From Paenirhizobium cremeum (lineage in GTDB: Bacteria > Pseudomonadota > Alphaproteobacteria > Rhizobiales > Rhizobiaceae): a DNA stretch of 64,000 nucleotides. The stretch is from contig NZ_JAGGCS010000005.1 of the NCBI RefSeq assembly GCF_022884085.1, forward strand, positions 186,001 to 250,000. Reading direction: 5' to 3'. The notes under the pieces were generated by a model. The model was not told the DNA's origin. It worked only from the letters and a program-made list of their open reading frames with translations, and did no database searches. The position numbers were made by a program, and so were the translations under genes. Within the stretch, counting starts at the first letter, position 1, and each line of letters starts with the position of its first letter. This document shows positions 8,831 to 18,232 of this stretch, one piece after another.

Positions 8831-10159
8831 ATGTCGAAGAAATCCGGAATTGTCGACTTGTCACGCCGCGCCCTGTTGCGCGGTGCCGCAGCAGCAGGCG
8901 CAGCCGCCATCGCCGGTCAGGCCGCAGCACAGACGGCCGTCGATGAGTTGATTACCGCTCCGAGGCGCGGCAACTGGGACGACCAGTTCGATGCTCAGGC
9001 TTCCCGCGCAACGGCAGCTGTCGTGTCGAACACGCCGATGCTCAGCGCCAGCAATCTCATTAACTTCCAGCAGGCCATTGCCAACTATCAGGCCATCGTC
9101 TCCAACGGCGGCTGGCCGCAGGTCAATCCCGCGGTAAAGCTCAAGATCGGCGTCATCGACCCGTCGGTCCAGCAGCTTCGCCAGCGCCTGATGATCTCCG
9201 GCGACCTCGACCGCTCGGCCGGCATGTCGAACGCCTTCGACACCTATGTCGATGACGCGGTGAAGCGTTTTCAGGCACGCCACGGTCTGCCGGAGGACGG
9301 CGTTCTCGGCGAATTCACCCTGAAGGCGCTCAACGTTTCCGCCGACACCCGCCTGATGCAGCTGAACGTCAATCTGCAGCGCCTCCAGGACATCACCGCC
9401 AAGCCGATTGAGTACCGTTACATCGTCGTCAACATTCCCGCGGCCTATGTAGAAGCCGTCGAGGGCGATCGGGTGGCGCTTCGCAATACCGCGATTGTCG
9501 GCCGCGACACCCGCCCGTCGCCTCTGGTCAGTTCCAAGGTGTCCGACATCATCCTCAATCCGTACTGGACTGCGCCGCGCTCGATTGTCGAAAAGGACAT
9601 CGTGCCGCTGATGCGTAAGGACCCGACCTATCTGGCGCGCAACAACATCCGGTTGATCGATGGCAAGGGCAATGAGGTGTCGCCAGAGAGCATCGACTGG
9701 TTTGCGCCCAAGGCGCCGAACCTGATGTTCCGCCAGGACCCAGGCAAGATCAATGCGATGTCCTCGACGAAGATCAACTTCCCGAGCCCCGAAGCCGTCT
9801 ACATGCACGACACGCCGACGCAGGGCCTGTTCAACAAGCTGATGCGCTTCGAGTCCTCGGGCTGTGTGCGCGTCCAGAACGTGCGCGACCTGATTGTCTG
9901 GGTGCTGAAGAACACACCCGGCTGGAACCGCCAGGAGATCGAGCGCGTGATCGCAAGCCGCGTCAACACGCCGATCCCGGTTTCGGACGAGATCGGTGTT
10001 CACTGGGTCTACCTGACCGCCTGGTCGGCGAAGGACAACGTCGTCCAGTTCCGTGACGACATCTACGGAAAGGACGGAAACGCCCAGTTGGCCCTGCAGA
10101 CCAACATCGGCGTCGAACAGGTCTCCGGTTCCGTAGAGGACGATATCCTGCCCCAATAA
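8831..10159 (+). CDS. ldtP: Exported L,D-transpeptidase LdtP
   Basis: This enzyme (442 aa) crosslinks peptidoglycan or attaches proteins to it in the periplasm. In order: a Tat-type signal (LSRRALLRGAAAAGAAAIAG, ending AAAQ), a scaffold region, a peptidoglycan-binding domain (VDDAVKRFQARHGLPEDG...TLKALN) and a YkuD catalytic domain with H326 (YMHDTP) and nucleophile C345 in SSGCVRV. The ATG at 8831 has AGGG just upstream; a TTG at 8813 is possible. In S. meliloti, as I recall, ldtP follows ldtR directly, whereas here a reverse-strand gene lies between. The downstream hairpin at 10173-10202 lacks a T-run. Confidence 0.92.
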   Translation: MSKKSGIVDLSRRALLRGAAAAGAAAIAGQAAAQTAVDELITAPRRGNWDDQFDAQASRATAAVVSNTPMLSASNLINFQQAIANYQAIVSNGGWPQVNPAVKLKIGVIDPSVQQLRQRLMISGDLDRSAGMSNAFDTYVDDAVKRFQARHGLPEDGVLGEFTLKALNVSADTRLMQLNVNLQRLQDITAKPIEYRYIVVNIPAAYVEAVEGDRVALRNTAIVGRDTRPSPLVSSKVSDIILNPYWTAPRSIVEKDIVPLMRKDPTYLARNNIRLIDGKGNEVSPESIDWFAPKAPNLMFRQDPGKINAMSSTKINFPSPEAVYMHDTPTQGLFNKLMRFESSGCVRVQNVRDLIVWVLKNTPGWNRQEIERVIASRVNTPIPVSDEIGVHWVYLTAWSAKDNVVQFRDDIYGKDGNAQLALQTNIGVEQVSGSVEDDILPQ

Positions 10160-10348
10160 ACGGCGCATGCATCCGCCGCCCCATGCTCGAGCGGGGCGGC
10201 GGACGCGCGTTAACGATCGCGCAGCATACCGCTATCGGGTGACGAGTTCTAATCGTTAAAAATTCATTAAAATTTTCAGTTGTGTTAACCATCAGCCGAA
10301 AATATCATCTGACTGGCCATTTGTTTGAGTTGGAGGCTGGGACCCACG

Positions 10349-11722
10349 ATGGATATGAGTAGCTCGAGCCGGAAAGTCAGCATTCCAGCAGCAGCCCTTC
10401 AGGGCAGCCTGAGGGACTATCGGGCGCCGACCGGTCCCGATCTTGTCGGTCGCGTCGACGGTTTCTTCGAATGGCAGGATTTGCGGCGGCGAAACGAAGT
10501 GTGGCCATATGCCCGCTCGACGGAAACGGCGCCGGCAACCTTTTGCAAGGTGCGCTCCGATGCGGACCGAAGCTTCCAGGGCATCAATTTCGCTTCCCAG
10601 GATTATCTCAGCCTTTCCTCCCATCCGCGCATCAAGCAGGCGGCGATCGAGGCGGTCGAACGCTATGGCGTGCACAGCGCCGGCTCAGCCGCTCTCCTCG
10701 GCAATACGGCCAACTCGCTTGAGCTCGAAGCCAAGTTTTCGGATTTCCTCGGGGGCAGGGAGGTCGTGCTCTACCCCACCGGCTGGTCGGCCGGTTTTGC
10801 TTCCGTGCAGGGTTTCGTCCGTCCCGACGATCATGTGGTCATGGACGTGCTTGCCCATTCCTGCCTGCAGGAAGGCGCGCGCGCAGCCACCCAGAACATT
10901 CATCATTTCGCCCATCTGAACACCGGGGCGGTAATCCGGCGGCTTAGCAAGATCCGTGAGAAATTCCCGGATGCCGGCATCCTCGTGGTCACGGAAAGCC
11001 TCTTCTCGATGCATTCCGACGTGCCGGATTTCGCCGGTCTGCGCGAGGCATGCGACACGTATGGGGCGACGCTGCTGATCGACTGCGCCCACGATCTCGG
11101 CGCAATGGGCCCGGGCGGTCTCGGCAATCTCGGGGCGACCGGAATGCTTGGCGCTGCCGATGTGCTGATCGGTTCCTTCTCGAAGAGCTTTGCCTCCAAC
11201 GGAGGTTTCGTTTCGGTAAAGACGCGGAGCGCGGCGGAGTACCTAAAATACTTCAGCGCCACCCAGACTTTTTCCAATGCGCTCTCGCCGGTTCAGGCCG
11301 CGGTGGTCGCAACGGCGCTCGATATCATCCGGTCCGAGGAGGGCGACGAACGGCGCCATCGTCTGATGGACAACATTCTCTACCTGCGGCGAACCGTGGA
11401 AAATACGGGGCTTCGCGCGCTCGGCGTGCCATCACCCATCGTGCCGGTCTTCGTGGGCAGCGAAGCGCTCGGACGACTGATCGCGCGCCGTCTCCCCGAT
11501 TTCGGCGGCATCGCCAATCTTGTCGAATATCCGGCTGTTCCGAAGGCGGAATCGCGGTTCCGTTTCCAGGTGATGGCGGATCATACCCATGCCGATGTCG
11601 ACCGCGTCGTCGTGGCATTGGGGCAGGCGCTCGATGCGGCGCGCACCGATCTCGAGCTCTGCGTGACGACGGATGAAAATCCCTCAAAATCGCCGGGTAC
11701 CGCCGCCTCGGCCGCAGCTTGA
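10349..11722 (+). CDS. Alpha-oxoamine synthase (PLP enzyme), substrate unknown
   Basis: This 457-aa fold-type-I PLP enzyme belongs to the family of 5-aminolevulinate synthase, 8-amino-7-oxononanoate synthase, 2-amino-3-ketobutyrate ligase and serine palmitoyltransferase. These join an amino acid to an acyl thioester with loss of CO2. Family marks are INFASQDYLSLSSHP, YGVHSAGSAALLGNT, TESLFSMHSD, the cofactor-contacting LIDCAHDLGAMG and the Schiff-base lysine K279 in GSFSKSFASNGGF. It also has an extra ~60-residue N-terminus. I cannot tell the acyl and amino substrates. It sits alone between ldtP and a GGDEF-EAL gene. The start at 10349 has GGAGG at 10332-10336; spacing is long, so the start is uncertain by two codons. 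Confidence 0.82.
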   Translation: MDMSSSSRKVSIPAAALQGSLRDYRAPTGPDLVGRVDGFFEWQDLRRRNEVWPYARSTETAPATFCKVRSDADRSFQGINFASQDYLSLSSHPRIKQAAIEAVERYGVHSAGSAALLGNTANSLELEAKFSDFLGGREVVLYPTGWSAGFASVQGFVRPDDHVVMDVLAHSCLQEGARAATQNIHHFAHLNTGAVIRRLSKIREKFPDAGILVVTESLFSMHSDVPDFAGLREACDTYGATLLIDCAHDLGAMGPGGLGNLGATGMLGAADVLIGSFSKSFASNGGFVSVKTRSAAEYLKYFSATQTFSNALSPVQAAVVATALDIIRSEEGDERRHRLMDNILYLRRTVENTGLRALGVPSPIVPVFVGSEALGRLIARRLPDFGGIANLVEYPAVPKAESRFRFQVMADHTHADVDRVVVALGQALDAARTDLELCVTTDENPSKSPGTAASAAA

Positions 11723-11877
11723 GTGAAAGCTTATATGCTTTTTGTTAGGCGTACATAGCATCGACATGCCTTTTTTGTCGTCAAACGCCGATGTTAACAG
11801 CGTTTAACGATTGAATTTACTGTTTGGAAACACATTTCACACAGAGTTGACGAGCTCTGCGGTTGAAAGGCTGTCGC

Positions 11878-13932
11878 ATGACACTTGTTTCCCGGCTCGA
11901 GACAGCCATCGATTGGTTGACGCCGGCGCATCTGAAAGAAGATGTGCACACGCGTAAACGCGTACGCATGTTTCTCATCAGTCATATGTTCGGGCCCATC
12001 ACCGGCGCGCCGATACCCATAAGCTTGTTCGTCATCGATCCGGCTCCCTCTCCGCAGGTGCCGATCCTGGCGGCCTCGATTTTCGGCTTCTGGCTCTTTC
12101 TTCCGCTGATAAAGCTGCTTCCACGCAGCTACGGCGCGCTGGCGCAGCTTTCGATCCTCAACCTGAACTTCGCCATACTCTGGGGTTCATACCACTACGG
12201 CGGGGCGAGCTCTCCCTTCCTGATGTGGTATGTCGTCATGCCGATGCTCGCCTTCTTCTATATGGGGGCGACGCTGGTGACGCGTCTCGTGGTGCTGTCC
12301 CAGCTCATGCTCGGCCTGTCGATCTTCGTGGCGGCCTATATCTTCCACGGGGAGCGTTTCCCCGACAATATACCGCTCGAAAACATGGTCTATGCAGGCA
12401 TGGTTTCGGCTTTCAGCGCGACCGTCTATGCCTTCTTCATGGCCAGTTATTATGCCAGCGTCGTCGACAGCCAGTCGGAGCTCATCAAGGAGATCGCCCG
12501 CCACGAGAAGACGCTCGAAGAGCTGACCGAGGCCAAGGAGGAGATGGAGCAGGCCAACGCCGCTCTGATAAACGCCAAGAACCTTGCGGAGGCGCGCAAC
12601 CGCGAACTCGAGGCGACGAGGGCGAGCCTGGAATACAATGCCCTCCATGACGCCCTGACCGGCCTGCCGAACCGGCGCTTCCTCGATCATGTACTGGCGC
12701 AATATGCCGAATCCTGCCGGCGAGACGGCAGCGGCATCGCATTGCTGCATGTAGACCTCGACCGCTTCAAGCAGATCAACGATACGCTCGGCCACACGGC
12801 GGGCGATAATATGCTGATCTATGTCGCGAAACTCATAAAGTCGGAGGTCGGTGAAGACGATTTCATCGCGCGTGTCGGCGGCGACGAGTTCGTCATTGTC
12901 AGTCACGTGACGGAGGAGAACAACGAGGCTCTTTCCGCCAAAGCGGACGGACTGATCGAAAAGATACGTCAGCCCGTGCCCTATCAAGGGCATCTCTGCC
13001 GCGTCGGGGCCAGCATCGGCATTGCCGTCGGCATGGGTGAGAAGGTCGATCCGAAGAGCCTGCTGGTCAATTCCGACATCGCGCTTTACCGGGTGAAGCA
13101 GCGGGCCAAGGGGCACAGTGAATTCTTCTCCGAGGAGATCCAGCGCGAGATCGTCGACACCAAGCGGACGGCGGACGACATCCTGCGGGGCATAGAGCAG
13201 AAGGAATTCATCAGCTTCTACCAGCCGCAATTCGATGCACGCACCCATGAGATCGTCGGTGTCGAGGCGTTGGTCCGCTGGAACCACCCCACCAAGGGGA
13301 TACTGGCGCCCTCGCATTTCCTCGGCATTGCCGACGACCTGAACGTGCTCGGCACGATCGACGGCATCATTCTCGACCGGGCGATCGCCGATCTGGAGCA
13401 CTGGAACACCCTCGGCCTCGCCATACCCAAGGTGGCCGTGAACGTGTCGGCCCGGCGCTTGAACGATCGGCAGTTGATCGACAATCTCCGGACGATGAAA
13501 TTCAGGCCCGGCACTGTCTCGTTCGAACTGGTGGAATCGGTCTTCCTCGATGAGACCGACGAGGCGATATCCTCCAACATAGAGCAGATCAAGGAACTCG
13601 GCATCGAAATCGAAATCGACGATTTCGGCACGGGCTACGCTTCCATCGTCAGCCTGCTGAAGCTCAATCCGAAGCGGTTGAAGATTGACCGACAGTTCGT
13701 CGCGCCGGTGCTGATTTCGCTGGAGAAGCGGCGGCTCGTGTCCTCGATCATCGATATGGGCAAATCGCTCGGCATCGAGGTAATCGCCGAAGGCATCGAG
13801 ACGATGGAACAGGCGCAGATTTTGAAGGAACTCGGTTGCGACGTTTTGCAGGGCTACGCCTTTGCAAAGCCGATGACATCCGTCGATCTGGAACGGTTCG
13901 TCGAGCAGCATCAGTGGCGCCAGGCTTCCTGA
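11878..13932 (+). CDS. Membrane GGDEF-EAL cyclic di-GMP protein
   Basis: The 684-aa protein makes or breaks cyclic di-GMP. Residues 1-200 contain about six hydrophobic segments (an integral membrane sensor of no named type that I recognise). Residues 205-255 form a coiled coil rich in E/A/K. A GGDEF domain follows, with the intact motif GGDEF at 334-338, then an EAL domain with E463-A464-L465 and later conserved motifs (NVSARRL, IEIDDFGTGYAS, KIDRQFV, AEGIET). No RxxD inhibitory site precedes GGDEF (the place reads GEDD). With both motifs intact the net activity cannot be predicted. The ATG at 11878 follows AAAGG at 7 nt. Confidence 0.93.
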   Translation: MTLVSRLETAIDWLTPAHLKEDVHTRKRVRMFLISHMFGPITGAPIPISLFVIDPAPSPQVPILAASIFGFWLFLPLIKLLPRSYGALAQLSILNLNFAILWGSYHYGGASSPFLMWYVVMPMLAFFYMGATLVTRLVVLSQLMLGLSIFVAAYIFHGERFPDNIPLENMVYAGMVSAFSATVYAFFMASYYASVVDSQSELIKEIARHEKTLEELTEAKEEMEQANAALINAKNLAEARNRELEATRASLEYNALHDALTGLPNRRFLDHVLAQYAESCRRDGSGIALLHVDLDRFKQINDTLGHTAGDNMLIYVAKLIKSEVGEDDFIARVGGDEFVIVSHVTEENNEALSAKADGLIEKIRQPVPYQGHLCRVGASIGIAVGMGEKVDPKSLLVNSDIALYRVKQRAKGHSEFFSEEIQREIVDTKRTADDILRGIEQKEFISFYQPQFDARTHEIVGVEALVRWNHPTKGILAPSHFLGIADDLNVLGTIDGIILDRAIADLEHWNTLGLAIPKVAVNVSARRLNDRQLIDNLRTMKFRPGTVSFELVESVFLDETDEAISSNIEQIKELGIEIEIDDFGTGYASIVSLLKLNPKRLKIDRQFVAPVLISLEKRRLVSSIIDMGKSLGIEVIAEGIETMEQAQILKELGCDVLQGYAFAKPMTSVDLERFVEQHQWRQAS

Positions 13933-14072
13933 TTGCCGCCTCCCTTTTCGGAAATTCTCCCGGCTCGCAGCGTCCTATCGCTCTTTGATGCGCAAATGTC
14001 GCGTCCCGTATTGCCCTTGACCATTCGTGGCGGTAAGACCCCTTGGCATCAACCCGTCAGGAGCATTCAATC

Positions 14073-15362
14073 ATGTCGAACACAGATGCCTTCTTTTCCC
14101 GTGCGCTTGCCGAAACCGATCCGGAAATCTTCGGCGCGATCGAGAAGGAACTGGGTCGCCAACGTCACGAAATCGAGCTGATCGCCTCGGAAAATATCGT
14201 ATCCCGCGCAGTCCTTGAGGCTCAGGGTTCGATCATGACGAACAAGTATGCCGAGGGTTATCCGGGCAAGCGCTATTATGGCGGCTGCCAGTTCGTGGAC
14301 ATCGCCGAGGAACTGGCGATCGAGCGCGCCAAGAAGCTGTTCGGCGTCAACTTCGCCAACGTCCAGCCGAATTCCGGTTCGCAGATGAACCAGGCCGTTT
14401 TCCTCGCTCTGCTGCAGCCGGGCGACACCTTCATGGGCCTCGACCTCAATTCCGGGGGCCACCTGACCCACGGTTCGCCGGTCAACATGTCCGGCAAGTG
14501 GTTCAACGTCGTCTCCTACGGCGTGCGCGAAGGTGACAACCTGCTTGACATGGATGCCGTCGCCGAAAAGGCCCGCACCCACAAGCCGAAGCTGATTATC
14601 GCAGGCGGCACCGCCTATTCCCGTATCTGGGACTGGAAGCGTTTCCGCGAGATTGCCGACGAAGTCGGCGCCTACCTGATGGTCGATATGGCCCACATTG
14701 CGGGCCTCGTCGCCGGTGGCCAGCATCCGTCGCCGTTCCCGCATTGCCATGTCGCGACCACGACCACGCACAAGTCGCTTCGTGGCCCGCGCGGCGGCAT
14801 GATCCTGACCAATGACGAGGATCTGGCGAAGAAGTTCAACTCGGCCGTCTTCCCCGGCCTGCAGGGTGGACCTCTGATGCATGTCATCGCCGCCAAGGCC
14901 GTGGCCCTCGGCGAGGCCCTGCAGCCGGAGTTCAAGGACTATGCGGCCCAGATCGTCAAGAACGCCAAGGCTCTCGCCGAAACCCTGATCGCCGGCGGCG
15001 TGGATGTCGTGTCGGGCGGCACCGACAACCACCTGATGCTGGTCGACCTGCGCAAGAAGAATGCGACCGGCAAGCGGGCGGAAGCCGCCCTTGGCCGCGC
15101 CTACGTCACCTGCAACAAGAACGGCATCCCGTTCGACCCCGAAAAGCCCTTCGTCACCTCCGGCGTCCGTCTCGGCACGCCGGCCGGCACGACCCGCGGC
15201 TTCAAGGAGGCCGAATTCAAGGAAATCGGCAATCTCATCATCGAAGTTCTCGATGGCCTGAAGGTTGCGAATTCCGACGAGGGCAACGCCGCAGTCGAGG
15301 CGTCCGTCCGGGAAAAGGTGGTCAAGCTGACCGGCCGCTTCCCGATGTATCCTTACATGTAA
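14073..15362 (+). CDS. glyA: Serine hydroxymethyltransferase
   Basis: GlyA converts serine and tetrahydrofolate to glycine and 5,10-methylene-THF, using PLP, and is the main source of one-carbon units. The product (429 aa, normal length) has SENIVS near the N-terminus, [24 protein letters not shown], and the PLP lysine in [19 protein letters not shown] at 14059-14063 sets the ATG at 14073. nrdR begins 10 bp after the stop, so glyA-nrdR-ribD are probably one transcript. I found no riboswitch-like structure in the 140 bp upstream. Confidence 0.97.
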   Translation: MSNTDAFFSRALAETDPEIFGAIEKELGRQRHEIELIASENIVSRAVLEAQGSIMTNKYAEGYPGKRYYGGCQFVDIAEELAIERAKKLFGVNFANVQPNSGSQMNQAVFLALLQPGDTFMGLDLNSGGHLTHGSPVNMSGKWFNVVSYGVREGDNLLDMDAVAEKARTHKPKLIIAGGTAYSRIWDWKRFREIADEVGAYLMVDMAHIAGLVAGGQHPSPFPHCHVATTTTHKSLRGPRGGMILTNDEDLAKKFNSAVFPGLQGGPLMHVIAAKAVALGEALQPEFKDYAAQIVKNAKALAETLIAGGVDVVSGGTDNHLMLVDLRKKNATGKRAEAALGRAYVTCNKNGIPFDPEKPFVTSGVRLGTPAGTTRGFKEAEFKEIGNLIIEVLDGLKVANSDEGNAAVEASVREKVVKLTGRFPMYPYM

Positions 15363-15371
15363 GGAAGACGC

Positions 15372-15848
15372 ATGCGCTGCCCCTTCTGCGGTTCAGACGA
15401 CACCCAGGTCAAGGATTCCCGCCCGGCGGAGGATAACACCTCCATCCGCCGGCGGCGTATTTGCCCGGATTGCGGCGGTCGCTTCACGACTTTCGAACGG
15501 GTGCAGTTGCGCGAGCTCATGGTCGTCAAGAAGACCGGTCGCAAGGTGCCCTTCGATCGCAACAAGCTCGTGCGCTCGTTCCAGATCGCGCTGCGCAAGC
15601 GGCCGGTCGACAACGATCGCATCGAGCGTGCGGTTTCCGGCATCGTCCGCAGGCTGGAAAGCTCCGGCGAGACCGAGATTTCCTCCGAAGAGATCGGCCT
15701 GCAGGTTCTCGAGGCGCTGAAGAGCCTCGATGACGTCGGTTTCGTGCGCTATGCATCCGTCTATCGCGACTTTTCCCATGCGGAAGACTTCGAGCAGGTG
15801 ATCGCGGAGATCAATGCGAAGATTTCCCGCGATAGCGGCATGGAGTGA
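15372..15848 (+). CDS. nrdR: Transcriptional repressor NrdR
   Basis: NrdR senses the ATP/dATP balance and represses ribonucleotide reductase genes. The 158-aa protein has the zinc ribbon with C3, C6, C31 and C34 (MRCPFCGSD and ICPDCGG), then an ATP-cone from about residue 49 ([16 protein letters not shown]). Its length is normal. It lies 10 bp after glyA and 3 bp before the ribD start, a tight arrangement found in many alphaproteobacteria. Confidence 0.96.
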   Translation: MRCPFCGSDDTQVKDSRPAEDNTSIRRRRICPDCGGRFTTFERVQLRELMVVKKTGRKVPFDRNKLVRSFQIALRKRPVDNDRIERAVSGIVRRLESSGETEISSEEIGLQVLEALKSLDDVGFVRYASVYRDFSHAEDFEQVIAEINAKISRDSGME

Positions 15849-15851
15849 TCC

Positions 15852-16943
15852 TTGGCCGCCGCGCCGGATGACGAGCGCTACATGGCGGCCGCGATCCGCC
15901 TGTCGCAGTGGAACCTCGGCCGCACTTCCACCAATCCTTCCGTGGGTTGCCTGATCGTCAGGGACGGCATCGTCGTCGGTCGCGGCGTTACCGCCGAGGG
16001 CGGCCGGCCCCATGCCGAACCACAGGCTCTTGGCGATGCCGGGGAAAGGGCGAGGGGAGCGACGGCTTATGTCACCCTCGAGCCCTGCTCGCATCACGGC
16101 AGGACGCCGCCCTGCGCCGATGCCCTGATCGCAAGCGGTGTTGCCCGTGTTGTCGTTTCCGTGACGGACCCCGACGAACGGGTGTCGGGACGGGGACTTG
16201 CCATGCTTGAGGAGGCAGGCATTGAGGTGGCAAGCGGCGTTCTGGAAGAGGAGGGTCGCAAGGCGCTGTCCGCTTACCTCACCCGTCAGACGAAGGCGCG
16301 TCCACAAGTGATTCTGAAACTTGCCGTTTCGCAGGATGGCATGATCGGCCGCGATGGAGCGGGGCAGGTGGCGATCACCGGTCCTCTCGCTCGCGCTCAG
16401 GTACAGATGCTTCGCGCGGAGACCGACGCGATCCTCGTCGGGATCGGCACCGCAATTGCCGACGATCCGGAACTGACGGTACGCTTGCCGGGACTTGCGG
16501 ACCGTTCACCCTTGCGCATCGTCCTCGATCGCAGGCTGGAATTGCCTCTCGGCTCGAAGCTGGTGAGAAGCGCCCGAGAGGTTCCGGTCATCTCTATTGC
16601 CGGCGCGGACGACGACGAAGGCTTCTCCGGCCGGAAAAATGCCCTGCAGTCGGCCGGCGTGGAGGTCCTGCAATCGGAGGATCTCGAAGCGCTTCTGTTT
16701 GCGCTTGCCGCTCGCGGTATTTCGTCGCTGCTGGTCGAGGGCGGAGCGCGCGTCGCGCGATCCTTTCTCGATCTCGGGCTGGTTGATGAGATCTGGCTCT
16801 TTCGGGGCGCCACTGTCGTCGGAACGGGCGGCATTGCGTCTCCGGTGCTTCTGTCGACCGTGCCGCCGGACTTCGTTCTCGACCGATCGCTTGCCTTAGG
16901 TCCTGACGGCCTGGAGATCTTTCGTCGCTCCGACGTCGAGTAA
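15852..16943 (+). CDS. ribD: Riboflavin biosynthesis deaminase/reductase RibD
   Basis: RibD carries out the deamination and side-chain reduction steps on the pyrimidine intermediate of riboflavin synthesis. The N-terminal cytidine-deaminase-type zinc site is HAEPQAL plus LEPCSHHGRTPPC. The C-terminal reductase domain (from about residue 150) has ILKLAVSQDGMIG and LLVEGGARVARSF. The 363-aa frame begins with TTG at 15852, supported by GGAG 6 nt upstream within the end of nrdR; the next ATG is 10 codons further. Unlike in some rhizobia, the next gene on this strand is ribH, with no riboflavin synthase between. Confidence 0.94.
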   Translation: MAAAPDDERYMAAAIRLSQWNLGRTSTNPSVGCLIVRDGIVVGRGVTAEGGRPHAEPQALGDAGERARGATAYVTLEPCSHHGRTPPCADALIASGVARVVVSVTDPDERVSGRGLAMLEEAGIEVASGVLEEEGRKALSAYLTRQTKARPQVILKLAVSQDGMIGRDGAGQVAITGPLARAQVQMLRAETDAILVGIGTAIADDPELTVRLPGLADRSPLRIVLDRRLELPLGSKLVRSAREVPVISIAGADDDEGFSGRKNALQSAGVEVLQSEDLEALLFALAARGISSLLVEGGARVARSFLDLGLVDEIWLFRGATVVGTGGIASPVLLSTVPPDFVLDRSLALGPDGLEIFRRSDVE

Positions 16944-16950
16944 ACCCTGC

Positions 16951-17028
16951 TCAGCGCCAGAACAGCAGGATAAGAATGATGAGCGGAATCGGAACTCCGA
17001 GTAGCCATAGCAATATGCCGCGCCCCAT
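16951..17028 (-). CDS. 25-residue hydrophobic small protein
   Basis: A short reverse-strand frame starts with ATG at 17028, preceded by a strong GGAGGA (17040-17035) at 6 nt, and encodes 25 residues beginning MGRGILLWLLG and ending LILLFWR, with a central VPIPL. It is a single hydrophobic span, so probably a membrane microprotein. I recall similar tiny proteins in other proteobacteria as unnamed hypotheticals, but cannot verify it. It fills part of the gap between ribD and ribH and is antisense to that operon. Confidence 0.55.
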   Translation of the reverse strand: MGRGILLWLLGVPIPLIILILLFWR

Positions 17029-17269
17029 GTGAAATCCTCCTCTGTCAGGGCGGCAGACCGTTTCGATGGCGGTTGCCGCTGGTTTGGTGACGGGTGATAA
17101 AGGTTTGAGGAAAGCCTTTTGTTCCGGGCGGCGGCCGTCAGGAGGCAGGACGGCGTGCTCTCACGAGGGGCGGTTTCAGCTAAAAACACTTGCCATCGGC
17201 GATGCGCCGTGGTTTGACCCGTCTGACTGGCTGATGGCCGCACTCTCTTTAAAAACCGGGACCGGAATC

Positions 17270-17728
17270 ATGGCAAAGAAGAAATCCGCACCGCATCTTC
17301 TGATCGTCGAGGCACGATTCTACGATGACATGGCAGATGCGCTGCTGGACGGCGCGACGGTTGCCTTGAAGGAAGCCGGGGCGACGTATGATATCGTCAC
17401 CGTTCCGGGTGCCCTCGAAATCCCGCCGGCGATCGCCATGGCACTCGACGCTGCCGATGATGGCGGTGTCGCCTATGACGGTTTCGTTGCGCTCGGCATG
17501 GTCATTCGTGGCGAGACCTATCATTTCGATATCGTCGCCAATGAATCCTCGCGTGCTCTCATGGATCTCGCCGTGTCCGAATCGCTTGCGATCGGCAACG
17601 GCATCCTGACGGTCGAGAACGACGAGCAGGCCTGGGCCCGCGTTCGTCGTACGGATAAGGACAAGGGCGGCTTTGCCGCCCGCGCGGCGTTGACGATGAT
17701 CGCGTTGAAGGAAAAACTGGGTAACTGA
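17270..17728 (+). CDS. ribH: 6,7-dimethyl-8-ribityllumazine synthase
   Basis: Lumazine synthase condenses the pyrimidine-diamine with 3,4-dihydroxy-2-butanone 4-phosphate, the penultimate step to riboflavin. The 152-aa protein has the family blocks [29 protein letters not shown], the phosphate/active-site loop [14 protein letters not shown], and [15 protein letters not shown]. The ATG at 17270 gives the normal start; the frame is open from 17066 without family similarity. nusB follows after 6 bp. A gap of 326 bp separates it from ribD, holding only a reverse-strand microprotein; no FMN-riboswitch consensus was seen. Confidence 0.95.
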   Translation: MAKKKSAPHLLIVEARFYDDMADALLDGATVALKEAGATYDIVTVPGALEIPPAIAMALDAADDGGVAYDGFVALGMVIRGETYHFDIVANESSRALMDLAVSESLAIGNGILTVENDEQAWARVRRTDKDKGGFAARAALTMIALKEKLGN

Positions 17729-17734
17729 CGAAAC

Positions 17735-18214
17735 ATGTCGAAGGAAGAAAACCAGCCGGTAAAATCCGCCAACCAACGCGGGGCAGCCCGCCTTGCCGCG
17801 GTGCAGGCGCTCTACCAGATGGATATTGGCGGCACCGGCGTTCTGGAAGTTGTGGCCGAATACGAGGCGCATCGCCTTGGCCAGGAAATCGATGGCGATA
17901 CATACCTGAAGGCCGATCCTTCGTGGTTCCGTTCCATCGTGGCAGGCGTCGTGCGCGACCAGAAGGTGATCGACCCGATGATCCGCCAGGCGCTGCAGGA
18001 TGACTGGGCGCTGTCGCGCATCGATAGTACCGTTCGCGCCATTCTTCGTGCCGGCACCTTCGAGCTTTTGGAGCGCAAGGACGTGCCGATTGCGGTGATC
18101 GTGACGGAGTATGTCGAAATTGCCCGCGCCTTTTTCGAGGAGGACGAACCCAAGCTCGTCAACGCTGTCCTCGACCGCATCGCCAAGCAGGTGCGCGCTC
18201 CGGCGAAGAAATAA
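17735..18214 (+). CDS. nusB: Transcription antitermination protein NusB
   Basis: NusB binds boxA RNA with S10 (NusE) and supports processive rRNA transcription. The 159-aa protein shows the family start [17 protein letters not shown], and the C-terminal [30 protein letters not shown]. It follows ribH by 6 bp, the common alphaproteobacterial ribH-nusB pairing, and is followed 18 bp later by an MFS gene where thiL is often found. Confidence 0.95.
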   Translation: MSKEENQPVKSANQRGAARLAAVQALYQMDIGGTGVLEVVAEYEAHRLGQEIDGDTYLKADPSWFRSIVAGVVRDQKVIDPMIRQALQDDWALSRIDSTVRAILRAGTFELLERKDVPIAVIVTEYVEIARAFFEEDEPKLVNAVLDRIAKQVRAPAKK

Positions 18215-18232
18215 TCTGAAGGACTGACGGGA

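Noticed and set aside
10173-10202. GC-rich hairpin after ldtP (CCGCCGCCCC/GGGGCGGCGG)
   Set aside because: The stem is strong but no T-run follows, so it is not called a terminator.
12187-13911. Reverse-strand 574-codon ORF
   Set aside because: Shadow of the GGDEF-EAL gene; no start signal and no recognisable protein.
16944-17269. FMN riboswitch upstream of ribH
   Set aside because: I looked for the conserved RFN blocks and did not find them.
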